Shown piece after piece: positions 29,566-38,038 of a stretch of 64,000 nt of DNA. Below the pieces are notes generated by a model that made no database searches, was not told the origin of the DNA, and saw nothing but the letters and a program-made list of their open reading frames with translations. How positions within the stretch are numbered: position 1 is the stretch's first letter; each line of letters starts with the position of its first letter. The DNA lies in contig JADJGB010000008.1 in the NCBI GenBank assembly GCA_016708305.1, positions 1,488,001 through 1,552,000 of the forward strand, in the 5' to 3' direction. The translations under genes and the position numbers were made by a program. The stretch is from Sphingobacteriales bacterium. GTDB taxonomy: Bacteria > Bacteroidota > Bacteroidia > Chitinophagales > Chitinophagaceae.

Positions 29566-30357
29566 TTATTCTTTCAGTTTGTAAAATCGGACATAGTCGA
29601 TAGCCATTTCTACAGGAATATCTTTTGGATCTACTTCTCCCACCCAGCTTCCTCCTAACTGCATATCCAGCAGGAGGTAATAATCTGATTGGTCAAATGG
29701 AAACTGCCCCTCCTTGTCAGTTTTAATTCTTGGATAGGTGAAATTGTGAATACCGTTTATATAAAAAACCAAACTGTCAGGATATTTTTCGAGTGTGTAG
29801 ATCTTATAATCATCAGGATTAATACGAATGGTTTTACTGCTTTTTGGATTGTCTTTAATTTTCAGATTATAAGTATAATTTGTATGAATGGTTTGATATA
29901 CAAACGAATCATAACTCAATCGCTCCATAATGTCAATTTCGCCGGCCATCGGCCATTTTCCTTTTTCGGGAAGCATCCAAAAAGCAGGCCAGGCACCTTT
30001 TGCACCTTGAAATTTGGCTTTTATCTCCAATCTGCCATAGCCAAAATTTACTTTATTTTTTGTATATACTCCACCTGTCAGGTACGTGGCAGTGTCGTTT
30101 GTAAGGCTTCTGTTTTTGATTCCTTTCAGAATAAGGTTTCCGTTCCGTAGCTCATAACAGGAGTCAAAGTTGCTCATGTACTTGTTCCAATCACTTTTGC
30201 CCCGAGGAATTTTAGACCATTTTTCGGTATCTAATTTGTTGTCTTTGAACTCTTCATTCCATACTAACTGCCATCTTTTTTTTGATAAAGAGTGTTTTGC
30301 GCACGAAAGTGGCGATAGTGTCAATAAGAAAAAATTAATAAACAATATCCATTTCAT
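29566..30357 (-). CDS. GH16 family glycoside hydrolase, lipoprotein
   Basis: 263 residues, intact. Lipoprotein signal with lipobox PLSC. Jelly-roll beta-glucanase fold: WQLVWNEEFKDNKLDTEKW at the front, YGRLEIKAKFQGAKGAWPAF, catalytic EIDIME in MAGEIDIMERLSYDS, and a final strand AIDYVRFYKLKE. The E-x-D-x-x-E spacing is the laminarinase/lichenase (beta-1,3 or mixed-linkage glucanase) form. Probably surface-exposed. Its stop is close to the rsmF start, but the two products are functionally unrelated. Confidence 0.9.
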   Translation of the reverse strand: MKWILFINFFLLTLSPLSCAKHSLSKKRWQLVWNEEFKDNKLDTEKWSKIPRGKSDWNKYMSNFDSCYELRNGNLILKGIKNRSLTNDTATYLTGGVYTKNKVNFGYGRLEIKAKFQGAKGAWPAFWMLPEKGKWPMAGEIDIMERLSYDSFVYQTIHTNYTYNLKIKDNPKSSKTIRINPDDYKIYTLEKYPDSLVFYINGIHNFTYPRIKTDKEGQFPFDQSDYYLLLDMQLGGSWVGEVDPKDIPVEMAIDYVRFYKLKE

Positions 30358-30405
30358 GATTAAAAAATTATTGGCAGTAAAGTTCGCAAATTATTGATTT
30401 CAGTG

Positions 30406-30434
30406 CAAAAAAGCATCCTTTAAAATCAAGGATG
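30406..30434 (-). terminator. Intrinsic terminator after the barrel-like gene
   Basis: Minus-strand stem CATCCTT / AAGGATG (30414-30434) followed by CTTTTTTG. Lies 28 bases after the stop at 30462. Confidence 0.75.
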
Positions 30435-30461
30435 GCGCTTAGAGACTGAAATATTAAGAAC

Positions 30462-31043
30462 TCAAAATTGAATTCCTATCTTCATTACAATTCTTTGCAG
30501 TGTATATTTGTTATGATTTCTCCTGCTCCATTCTCCTTCGGGTATTGGGCTGTAATAGGGAGCCGGTTTGTAGTACACCTTATAATACAGATTTTCAACA
30601 TGGTCTTTGTAAGAAAATCCGCAGGCAAAGTTCAGAGTAGTTTTGTTGGCCAAATCTATTTTGTACCCCAGGCCACCTTCGCAAAACAATCCTGATTTAT
30701 ACTCGGTTTTACTATACTCGGTTTCTGTTCCTTTATTTAAAATGTTTGCTCCAGCTTCTGCATAAACAAAAGGCGTTTTTTTTCTCTTGAAAATATCTCC
30801 TCTCACATCAATAAAAGCAGGGATCGACTGCTGGTAATAGTCGTCTATTGCAGCCCCGATGCCGGCAAACCATCTGTCAAATTTTATGCCATGAATGGTT
30901 TCAATTTGAACCCTGGTTTTATTGCTGCCATATAATACTCCGGCATTGAAATGCCCTGAATATAGAGGGTTAAAGTATTGAGCATCAACACTTTTAACTA
31001 AAATCAGGGTGGCAATAATGAGCAGCGCTATTCTATTTTTCAT
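30462..31043 (-). CDS. Secreted / outer-membrane barrel-like protein next to LVIVD gene
   Basis: 193 residues with a Sec signal ending SVDAQ. Alternating strands such as FNAGVLYGSNKTRVQIE, FAGIGAAIDDYYQQSIPAFI and LFCEGGLGYKIDLANKTTLN, with terminal MKIGIQF (final Phe), suggest a small 8-stranded outer-membrane barrel. No named family recognised. It follows the LVIVD lipoprotein gene on the same strand with a 63-base gap, repeating the LVIVD-then-barrel order of the locus at 3-6 kb, although the two barrel sequences are not clearly homologous. Confidence 0.65.
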   Translation of the reverse strand: MKNRIALLIIATLILVKSVDAQYFNPLYSGHFNAGVLYGSNKTRVQIETIHGIKFDRWFAGIGAAIDDYYQQSIPAFIDVRGDIFKRKKTPFVYAEAGANILNKGTETEYSKTEYKSGLFCEGGLGYKIDLANKTTLNFACGFSYKDHVENLYYKVYYKPAPYYSPIPEGEWSRRNHNKYTLQRIVMKIGIQF

Positions 31044-31106
31044 AAAGAGTTGTTTTATGGAGGATTGTGATATTGCATTAGGAAATAATTGTAACGAAGC
31101 GAATAA

Positions 31107-32399
31107 TCATTTCCTGATTTCTATCTTGCTCAATAATTTAATATTATTTATGTCTTTATAATCGTATTGATACAAGCCCTTATCTGTTATAACCATGGCC
31201 ACGCCATTCATCGCAATTACGTCGCGGGGAAAAATATCCTTTATTGTACTTTTTAAAACCAGATTGCTTACATCAGCAGCATTGAATATTTTAAGGCCCG
31301 AAGAGCCATCGCAAACAAAAAGGAGGTCATTATCTATAGACAAGCCAAAAGGATTGTCAAGCGCATAAGACTTGATTAGGGTGGGAGCGGTTAAAGATTC
31401 TAATGACAATACATCTAATTGGTTGGTATTTCCACCGCAGGCACCTCCACCTCTGAGCGTAACAAAAGCATATTTATCATTAGCCACAACCGGATCGCAA
31501 CGGCGCACATGACCAAAAGCGCCAATCTGGTTAGGTTGGTCGGGGTCAGAAATGGAGAAAATAAATACACCTGTGGTAGAGCCGACAAATAAATGCTCCT
31601 TAAAAGGAAAAATGGTTTCTATTCCCCAAGGCAATGGTTTACGTGTGACAAAAGAGGGGTTAAAATCGTTGGTAATATTGAATACTGCCATATTATTATT
31701 GCCTACGGTAAACAACCTTTGTTTGGTTGCAGTAAATCTTGACATGGAGCCACCTGTTCCATAAGTGGGTGTAGAAGGACTAGCAGTGCCTTGTGCGCCT
31801 GATTGGTTCGTGCCATCATTACTGCTATAGGTAAACCATTTACCATTATCATAATAATACCAAATTTCTCCTTTTTTAGGCAAAGCAGAAGATTTGGAGT
31901 GAATTATCGTGTCTTTTTTGCTGTAATCTACAATTATTTTTGAATCGGGCAGGTAATTGGGGTAATCCTGAAAAACATTTGAAACAGAATTTTTCAGCTT
32001 TGCATTTTTGGGGTCCGAAACATCAATAGCCAGCAAATCTCCAAACATATCGGCATATAAAGTATTGTTTTTCATTGCTATATCTCTGTTGCTGGGAATG
32101 TCCACAAATCCCACATTTTGAGGCGAAGCAGGGTTGGCGTTATTGATGATGTGAATACCTTTATATGATTCTGATACAAAAACATAGTTATCCTTAAAGT
32201 AGATTCTATTGGGGAATTGAATATCCTTTGGCGGAAGGGTTTTTATCTCCTCCTTTATTTGCTGCAATGTTTTATAAACCGGTGTATATACCGTATAAGT
32301 AAGGGTGGTATCTACCATATCTTTTAAGCAGCCCTGCATTACCCACATGATAGAAAGCAGCGTAATTATTCTCATGCTTATTTTATAACTGGTTTTCAT
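31107..32399 (-). CDS. LVIVD-repeat lipoprotein, full-length form
   Basis: 430 residues. The lipoprotein signal ends at VMQGC; an internal Met (codon 9) may be the true start, giving a more usual N-region. LVIVD repeats occur in both halves (YVFVSESYKGIHIINNANPA; LFVGSTTGVFIFSISDPDQP; LLFVCDGSSGLKIFNAADVS; MVITDKGLYQYDYKDI). A low-complexity Ser/Thr/Gly linker around residues 190-220 separates the halves. The protein is paralogous along its length to the two consecutive lipoproteins at 5358-5873 and 4575-5345. Conserved RRCDPVVAND and a GGGACGGNTN loop with a possible disulfide. Ligand or partner unknown. Confidence 0.75.
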   Translation of the reverse strand: MKTSYKISMRIITLLSIMWVMQGCLKDMVDTTLTYTVYTPVYKTLQQIKEEIKTLPPKDIQFPNRIYFKDNYVFVSESYKGIHIINNANPASPQNVGFVDIPSNRDIAMKNNTLYADMFGDLLAIDVSDPKNAKLKNSVSNVFQDYPNYLPDSKIIVDYSKKDTIIHSKSSALPKKGEIWYYYDNGKWFTYSSNDGTNQSGAQGTASPSTPTYGTGGSMSRFTATKQRLFTVGNNNMAVFNITNDFNPSFVTRKPLPWGIETIFPFKEHLFVGSTTGVFIFSISDPDQPNQIGAFGHVRRCDPVVANDKYAFVTLRGGGACGGNTNQLDVLSLESLTAPTLIKSYALDNPFGLSIDNDLLFVCDGSSGLKIFNAADVSNLVLKSTIKDIFPRDVIAMNGVAMVITDKGLYQYDYKDINNIKLLSKIEIRK

Positions 32400-32451
32400 C
32401 AGAAAAAATTTTTGTTAATCAAAGTGGCTTTATTCAAACAAGCGTAAAAAT

Positions 32452-32494
32452 AAAAAACCCGGAGACAAGTGCCATCACACAAAGTATCCGGATT
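32452..32494 (-). terminator. Intrinsic terminator of the pnt operon
   Basis: Minus-strand stem AATCCGGA / TCCGGGTT with one G-U pair and a 23-base loop, then TTTTTTATTTTT. Located ~100 bases after the pntB stop. Confidence 0.65.
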
Positions 32495-32594
32495 TGTTTT
32501 CACCCATATTTATTAGATACCGGCATCAGAATGGCATTATCTGAAATTAGCTGCCTTTCTGATGCAGAGATATGGATATTATGCAGTTGCTTAT

Positions 32595-34009
32595 TTAAAT
32601 ACTTTTTATTTCTGTAGCCAAATCCTGTAACACCTTTTTGGCATCGCCAAACAGCATGGAGGTTTTAGGGCGGAAGAACAGGTCGTTTTCAATACCTGCA
32701 TATCCCGGTTTCATGCTGCGTTTGTTTACAATAACTGTTTTGGCTTGCTCTACATCCAAAATAGGCATGCCATAAATTGGAGATGCAGTGTCTGATTTTG
32801 CAGCAGGATTTACTACGTCATTTGCTCCCAGAATTAATACTACGTCAGTAGTAGGAAACTCTTCATTAGCCTGCTCCATTTCAAGCAGTTTTTCATAAGG
32901 CACATCGGCCTCGGCCAGTAGCACGTTCATGTGCCCGGGCATACGCCCCGCTACGGGGTGGATTGCGTATTTAACTTCCACGCCTTTACTATCTAATAAT
33001 TTTTCTAATTCATGGCAGGCATGTTGTGCCTGAGCAACTGCAAGACCATAACCCGGTACAATCATCACTTTATTGGCATAGCTCATCACTACTGCTGCAT
33101 CGCTGAGGGTAATTTCTTTAACAGCGCCTTGATCTTTAGAACCACTGGCTGCCACACCTTTTTTACCGCCACCAAATGAACCAATTAACACATTGGTTAA
33201 AGACCTGTTCATGGCGCGGCACATCAGCACTGTGAGCAAAGTACCTGCGGCTCCCACTAAGATACCGCCTGTAAGCATCACTTTGTTATCGTACAGGAAG
33301 CCTCCGCATGCTGCCGCCACACCTGTAAATGAGTTTAACAACGAAATCACCACCGGCATATCGGCGCCACCAATAGGGAATACGAAAAACAGACCATAAA
33401 TTAATGATAATGCAAGAATGGTATAGAAAATATAAGATTGGTCAGGACTGAAATTAACAGTTAAGTAAACAGACAAACCCACAATGGTCAATAAAATCAA
33501 GATGTTTACGATGTGCTGTCCGGGAAAAGCAAAGTCTTTTATTTTGCCGTCTAATTTGCCTGAGCTATCATACTGCCTGCAAAGGAAACAGAGCCAATAA
33601 TTAAACCCAAAAGGATTACTATCAGCAATCCCATTTGTGTCTCTCCATCGGAATGATGAATGATATGGTCATATTCAACCATTGAAATCAAAGCTGCACA
33701 CGCACCTCCCATACCGTTAAACATGCTCACCATCTGTGGCATGGCGGTCATCTTCACCCTTTTGGCAGCAAGCGTTCCTACAATGGAGCCAACGATTATG
33801 CCTCCAAAGATCCAGGCATAGTTGCCCAAAGACTTATCCACACCTTCTTCATGGTAAGAGTATAAAAAGATGGTACCGAATATAGCCATCGTCATACCTG
33901 CGGCGGCTATCAGATTGCCGTTTCTGGCAGTGGCAGGGTTACTCAACATTTTTAAGCCGATAATAAATGTTACCGATGCGATAATATAACAAAGTGTAAG
34001 TAAACTCAT
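32595..34009 (-). CDS. pntB: NAD(P) transhydrogenase subunit beta; one frameshift
   Basis: Membrane and NADP-binding subunit of the proton-translocating transhydrogenase. N-terminal part has about nine helices (MLSNPATARNGNLIAAAGMT; VSMFNGMGGACAALIS). C-terminal domain III reads VMIVPGYGLAVAQAQHACHE, IHPVAGRMPGHMNVLLAEAD, VVLILGANDVVNPAAKSD and VIVNKRSMKPGYAGIEN, the complete NADP-binding set. One missing T near 33565-33570 breaks the frame; repair gives MIASGKLDGKIKDFAFPGQH, the conserved loop. ~471 residues. Last gene of a three-gene operon that links NADH to NADPH through the proton gradient. Confidence 0.95.
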
Positions 34010-34137
34010 AAGATAAATTCTAATGTTAAAATTTTATATTCTCAAAAACTGATAATTAATTTTAAAATTATAAATGTCAATTAACGATAATGTTTCTGAG
34101 CCGAAATGCAATTTCTACTGCTTCTTATTGTTTCATT

Positions 34138-34186
34138 CTAAAAGTCCTTCTATTTCAACAAATACCTAAAGAATCCGGACTTTTAG
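34138..34186. repeat. Inverted repeat between pntA2 and pntB
   Basis: Perfect 10-base arms CTAAAAGTCC (34138-34147) and GGACTTTTAG (34177-34186) around 29 bases, overlapping the pntA2 stop codon. In the minus-strand transcript it would form a hairpin at the pntA2/pntB junction, a possible mRNA stability or attenuation element; the run of T lies on the plus strand only. Confidence 0.5.
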
Positions 34187-34488
34187 TTTTTCTTCTTTTT
34201 CTTAAACATTTCCAGCATCCTGTCTGTAACCACAAAGCCTCCCACCACATTGAGGGTGCCCACAATCACGGCCAAAAAGCCCAATGCCAGCGCCAGGATA
34301 TTATCCGACTCGGCTTTGCCCATTACAATGATAGCGCCGATGATTACCACACCATGTATGGCATTGGCGCCACTCATGAGGGGTGTGTGCAATACACTGG
34401 GTACACGGCCAATGACTTCTATACCCACAAATATCATGAGTATAACGATATATATTATTTGCTGATTTGCGCTTATCCATTCAAGCAT
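34183..34488 (-). CDS. pntA2: NAD(P) transhydrogenase subunit alpha, membrane part
   Basis: 101 residues with three membrane helices. Characteristic GIEVIGRVPSVLHTPLMSGA and NAIHGVVIIGAIIVMG motifs, then ALGFLAVIVGTLNVVGGFVV and TDRMLEMFKKKK. This is the C-terminal membrane domain of PntA, encoded as a separate gene as in Bacteroidota and Rhodospirillum. Lies 46 bases after pntA1. Confidence 0.95.
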   Translation of the reverse strand: MLEWISANQQIIYIVILMIFVGIEVIGRVPSVLHTPLMSGANAIHGVVIIGAIIVMGKAESDNILALALGFLAVIVGTLNVVGGFVVTDRMLEMFKKKKKN

Positions 34489-34534
34489 AATAAATTGTTT
34501 TATTTGTAAAAACTGAAGTTGATTTTTTTATAAA

Positions 34535-35644
34535 TTAATTCATTCTTTCGTGAACGATTTTACCCTCATGCGTTATGCAGGAGCCTTTTACAAGTTCGTC
34601 TTCCCAGTTCAGGTTCAGATTGCCTTCTTTGTCAATGATTAATTGCAGGAAGTTCAGAATGTTTTTTCCAAATAATTTACTGGCATCGGAAGGCATTGTT
34701 GCCTGAAGGTTAGAGTTTCCGATAATCGTAATACCTTTATAATTAACGGTTTCGTTGTTCTTTGTTGCAGGAGTATTTCCTCCGGTGGCAGCTGCAAGGT
34801 CAATAATTACCGAACCATTGCGCATGGTATTAAGCATTTCTTCAGTAACCAGAATGGGCGCTTTTTTACCGGGGATTTGTGCGGTTGTGATAATGATATC
34901 CGATTTGGCAATGCTTTCTGCTATCCGTTGCTGTTGTTTTTGTTTGTAATCATCGGTTTGTTCCACGGCATAACCACCTGCCTTGCTGGCATCTGCAGCG
35001 CCTTCTACTTCCACAAATTTTGCACCCAGACTCATCACTTCTTCCTTCACAGCAGGCCGCGTATCAAACACTTCCACTACAGCGCCCAAGCGTTTTGCAG
35101 TGGCAATAGCCTGAAGGCCGGCTACTCCCGCACCAAGAATCAAAACTTTTGCAGGCGCAATACTTCCTGCTGCTGTCATAAACATCGGGAAATACCGACT
35201 GTAGGAGGTTGCTGCTGTAAGCACTGCCTTGTATCCTGCTATGTTTGCCTGAGAACTCAAAACATCCATTGCCTGTGCACGAGTTGTTCTGGGCAGCATA
35301 TCCATCGAAAACGAAGTGATATTGTTGGCCGCATAGCTTTCCATTAATGGCTTGTTGGATAGCGGCTGAAAAACGCCAATCAAAATTTTCTTTTCATTCA
35401 ATGCGGATTCCGAAGCATCCAAAGAATGAATGGATAGAACGATATCTGCATTTTTCAGTACTTCGTTTCGGGCTTTTATTTGAGCGCCGGCAGCTTCATA
35501 ATCGGCATTATTACAAGATGATTTTGCACCGGCATCAGACTCAACCAGTACGGTAATCCCTTTTTTAGTGAGCGTGGAAACTGCTTCAGCAAGTAATGAT
35601 ACTCTTGTCTCAAAAGCAGGTTCCTTTAAAACACCTATTGTCAT
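34535..35644 (-). CDS. pntA: NAD(P) transhydrogenase subunit alpha, NAD-binding part
   Basis: About 369 residues from ATG 35644 (MTIGVLKEP, the usual family start); the open frame extends nine codons further. Alanine-dehydrogenase-like fold: LPRTTRAQAMDVLSSQANIA (RxxxxQxMDVLSSQ), Rossmann loop VLILGAGVAGLQAIATAKRL with Asp at the end of strand 2 (VFDTR), and VIIDLAAATGGN. It binds NAD(H) and completes PntAB with the two following genes. A TAnnTTTG -7 box lies 25 bases upstream. Divergent from tRNA-Pro. Confidence 0.95.
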   Translation of the reverse strand: MTIGVLKEPAFETRVSLLAEAVSTLTKKGITVLVESDAGAKSSCNNADYEAAGAQIKARNEVLKNADIVLSIHSLDASESALNEKKILIGVFQPLSNKPLMESYAANNITSFSMDMLPRTTRAQAMDVLSSQANIAGYKAVLTAATSYSRYFPMFMTAAGSIAPAKVLILGAGVAGLQAIATAKRLGAVVEVFDTRPAVKEEVMSLGAKFVEVEGAADASKAGGYAVEQTDDYKQKQQQRIAESIAKSDIIITTAQIPGKKAPILVTEEMLNTMRNGSVIIDLAAATGGNTPATKNNETVNYKGITIIGNSNLQATMPSDASKLFGKNILNFLQLIIDKEGNLNLNWEDELVKGSCITHEGKIVHERMN

Positions 35645-35668
35645 GGATAATTTAATTTTAAAGTGCGG

Positions 35669-35676
35669 CAAATATA
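35669..35676 (-). promoter_or_regulatory. Bacteroidota -7 box upstream of pntA
   Basis: On the minus strand TATATTTG, an exact TAnnTTTG match, 25 bases before the pntA ATG. No TTTG -33 box at the right distance. Confidence 0.45.
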
Positions 35677-35715
35677 TTGGAAACTGACCTTATTACCGAT
35701 AAGTGGCGTATAAAA

Positions 35716-35747
35716 TTTGTAAATTCATCGAAGTTTTTTTAACTTTG
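35716..35747 (+). promoter_or_regulatory. Promoter of tRNA-Pro
   Basis: TTTG at 35716-35719, a 20-base spacer, and TAACTTTG at 35740-35747: a perfect match to the Bacteroidota consensus TTTG-N19-21-TAnnTTTG. The mature tRNA starts 18 bases downstream, as expected for a short 5' leader. Confidence 0.8.
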
Positions 35748-35765
35748 CATCGAATTTAAAGGATT

Positions 35766-35840
35766 CGGGATGTAGCTCAGCCCGGTTAGAGTACACGTCT
35801 GGGGGGCGTGTGGTCGCTAGTTCGAATCTAGTCATCCCGA
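35766..35840 (+). tRNA. tRNA-Pro (anticodon GGG)
   Basis: Complete cloverleaf: acceptor CGGGATG pairs with CATCCCG, D arm GCTC...GAGT, anticodon stem CACGT/GCGTG with loop CTGGGGG (T33 then GGG), T arm GCTAG TTCGAAT CTAGT, discriminator A. CCA is not encoded. Flanked by its own promoter and a strong terminator, so it is a single-gene transcript. Confidence 0.95.
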
Positions 35841-35842
35841 CA

Positions 35843-35889
35843 AAAAAAGTCTGTAAAATGTTGATTAACAATGTTTTGCGGGCTTTTTT
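35843..35889 (+). terminator. Terminator of tRNA-Pro
   Basis: A 16-base stem (35843-35858 with 35874-35889) containing three G-U pairs, starting three bases after the tRNA, with a T run on the descending arm and more T beyond it. The loop holds a second small palindrome TGTT-GATT-AACA. Confidence 0.85.
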
Positions 35890-36042
35890 ATTTTTGGGTT
35901 GCTCAATAGGTAATAAGAGAGTAAAAAATATTAGGTGTGAGCAATTTTCAACAAACGAAAAGCTGCTGAGGATGGCATTCTTAACACGCAAAATCTGCCA
36001 TTTCCGATAATAAAAAATTGAAAGATAATTTTATGTTATTCT

Positions 36043-37083
36043 TCACCATCTGGCTCTGGCAGCCGATTGGATGGTCAGGTCAGAGAATTCGCCTGCAAGG
36101 TATTTATAATATCCTGTGATGGCAATCATTCCGGCATTGTCGGTGCAATACTGAAAGTCGGGTATAAAGGTATTCCAATTGTTTTGAACACCTGCTGCTG
36201 TAATTGCTTTTCGTAATCCTTTGTTGGCAGATACGCCTCCCGCGATACACAAATCCTTGATATTTAGGTCTTTAGCAGCCTTTGTTAGCTTCTTCAGCAA
36301 GATAGTTATTATTCTTTGTTGAATAGAGGCGCAAATATCAGCCAGGTTATTTTCGATAAAGCTTTTTTTCTCTTCTTCGGTGGCGGCAAATTCTGCTTTA
36401 TAAATCTGGCTTTTTCCTGCATTCATCAGAAAATAGAGGATAGCCGTTTTTAATCCGCTGAAACTGAAGTTGTAACCGGGTATTTTAGGCTCCGGAAACT
36501 GAAAGCGCAGTGGGTTTCCTTCGGTGGAGTATTTGTCAATCAGCGGGCCGCCGGGGTAGGGAAGACCAAGCAGTTTGGCAGCTTTATCGAAAGCCTCTCC
36601 TGCAGCATCATCAATGGTTTGGCCAATAATTTGCAGTTTAACGGGAGATTCGCACTTTACAATCTGTGTGTGGCCGCCACTTACGGTAAGGCATAAAAAC
36701 GGGAAAGATGGTTTATGCTCCGGAATCAGATTGGCCAAAACGTGTGCCTGCATGTGGTTTACGGCTATTAGTGGTTTGTCCAGAGCCAGCGAAAGCGATT
36801 TGGCAAATTGTCCGCCTACCAGGAGTGAGCCGATGAGTCCGGGTGCCTGGGTAAAGGCAATGGCATCAATCTCATCCAGCGATTTGCCTGCTTTTTGCAA
36901 TGCTGTATCAACTACCGGTACAATGTTTTGAATATGAGCCCTTGAAGCCAACTCTGGTACCACACCGCCATATTGGGCATGCATGGATTGAGTGGCTATT
37001 TCGTTGGATAAAATTTTACCATCGCAACAAATCGATGCTGAAGTTTCATCGCAACTGGATTCTATAGCGAGTATAGCTATCAT
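36043..37083 (-). CDS. tsaD: tRNA N6-adenosine threonylcarbamoyltransferase TsaD
   Basis: 346 residues, intact. Transfers the threonylcarbamoyl group to A37 of ANN-decoding tRNAs with TsaB/TsaE. Opens with ILAIESSCDETSASIC (first phosphate loop), QSMHAQYGGVVPELASRAH, metal-binding AVNHMQAHVLANL (HxxxH), LTVSGGHTQIV, and closes with LCIAGGVSANKGLRKAI and YCTDNAGMIAITGY. All ligands expected of the ASKHA-fold enzyme are present. Essential in most bacteria. Confidence 0.97.
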   Translation of the reverse strand: MIAILAIESSCDETSASICCDGKILSNEIATQSMHAQYGGVVPELASRAHIQNIVPVVDTALQKAGKSLDEIDAIAFTQAPGLIGSLLVGGQFAKSLSLALDKPLIAVNHMQAHVLANLIPEHKPSFPFLCLTVSGGHTQIVKCESPVKLQIIGQTIDDAAGEAFDKAAKLLGLPYPGGPLIDKYSTEGNPLRFQFPEPKIPGYNFSFSGLKTAILYFLMNAGKSQIYKAEFAATEEEKKSFIENNLADICASIQQRIITILLKKLTKAAKDLNIKDLCIAGGVSANKGLRKAITAAGVQNNWNTFIPDFQYCTDNAGMIAITGYYKYLAGEFSDLTIQSAARARW

Positions 37084-37463
37084 TATTTATTTTTAATTGA
37101 GGGATGAAAATTTAATACTTTTCTCCGCAAATTATTGACTAAGATGCATTGTCAAAAATAGCAATTACTGATAAAGCAACAAAATGGAATATACTGGATA
37201 AAAAAATATTGGGAATAAATAAAAAGAAATCTTTTATCTTAAAGATCAACTTAAAAATGGTTTTTTCATTATGGATAGTAATTAAATTACCTATTTTGCA
37301 TTGAAAAATAAGAATGTACTGATAGCATTATTTATCCTTCTAAAACTTGCCAGATGATAGTAATCTGACCTATTTTATTAAAATCGGAAAAAAAATAATT
37401 AAATAACCAGAATAAACATTCCGGATATTTGAATATCTTTAAATGCTTCAAATAATATTATTC
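37084..37463. other. AT-rich intergenic region, nothing recognised
   Basis: 380 bases of very AT-rich DNA between tsaD and a small membrane-protein gene. No coding frame of meaningful length and no hairpin terminator or RNA motif that I can support. Confidence 0.4.
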
Positions 37464-37877
37464 CTATGCTTTCGTTCTGCTATAATACCATCCGATTACG
37501 CCTCCAACCAACGCATTCATAATAATATTTAATAGTATGTCCAATCCTACTCCTGTAAGATCATTGAACCAATTTGCCATACCATAAATACCCAAGTCAA
37601 ATGACAAACCAATAAACAACCCCAAGAAAGCTCCTTTTATCATACCATCTCCAAAGGATTTACAATGTGCCCAGTCCAGAATAATGGCAATTGCCCAACC
37701 CCAAAAAAGGTTACTGGCAATCATGGCCCAAAATATCATTTCTTCATCCTTCTTAAAAATGGAAACATTTGTGTGGGCTTCCATGATAGAAGAAAAAACA
37801 ATACCATATAAAGCCCAACCGATAAAAAAGGCTATAGCACCTCCAATTATTCCAGCAATTAATGTTTTTGTTTTCAT
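37464..37877 (-). CDS. Small integral membrane protein, four helices
   Basis: 137 residues. Four hydrophobic segments: AGIIGGAIAFFIGWALYGIV, MIASNLFWGWAIAIILDWAH, GAFLGLFIGLSFDLGIYGMA and LLNIIMNALVGGVIGWYY. Glycine patterns at the starts of helices 1, 3 and 4 suggest an internal repeat of two hairpins. Resembles conserved hypothetical membrane proteins of Bacteroidota; no functional residue identifiable. Confidence 0.65.
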   Translation of the reverse strand: MKTKTLIAGIIGGAIAFFIGWALYGIVFSSIMEAHTNVSIFKKDEEMIFWAMIASNLFWGWAIAIILDWAHCKSFGDGMIKGAFLGLFIGLSFDLGIYGMANWFNDLTGVGLDILLNIIMNALVGGVIGWYYSRTKA

Positions 37878-38038
37878 ATTTGTTTGATTTTAGTACACCA
37901 AATATATAAATAAATTCAATATGTCAAAAATATTTTTTCATTGGATGTTATTGTTGAAAAATATCTAATCTTAAAATATGTAAACTTTCAACTTCTAACA
38001 AAATAATTAGTAAAGTCAAACGTGTATATGAAAGAGCT

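Noticed and set aside
35725..35991. Minus-strand reading frame containing FVGMTRFELATTRPPDVYSN
   Set aside because: It is the antisense translation of tRNA-Pro, a widespread false protein in databases.
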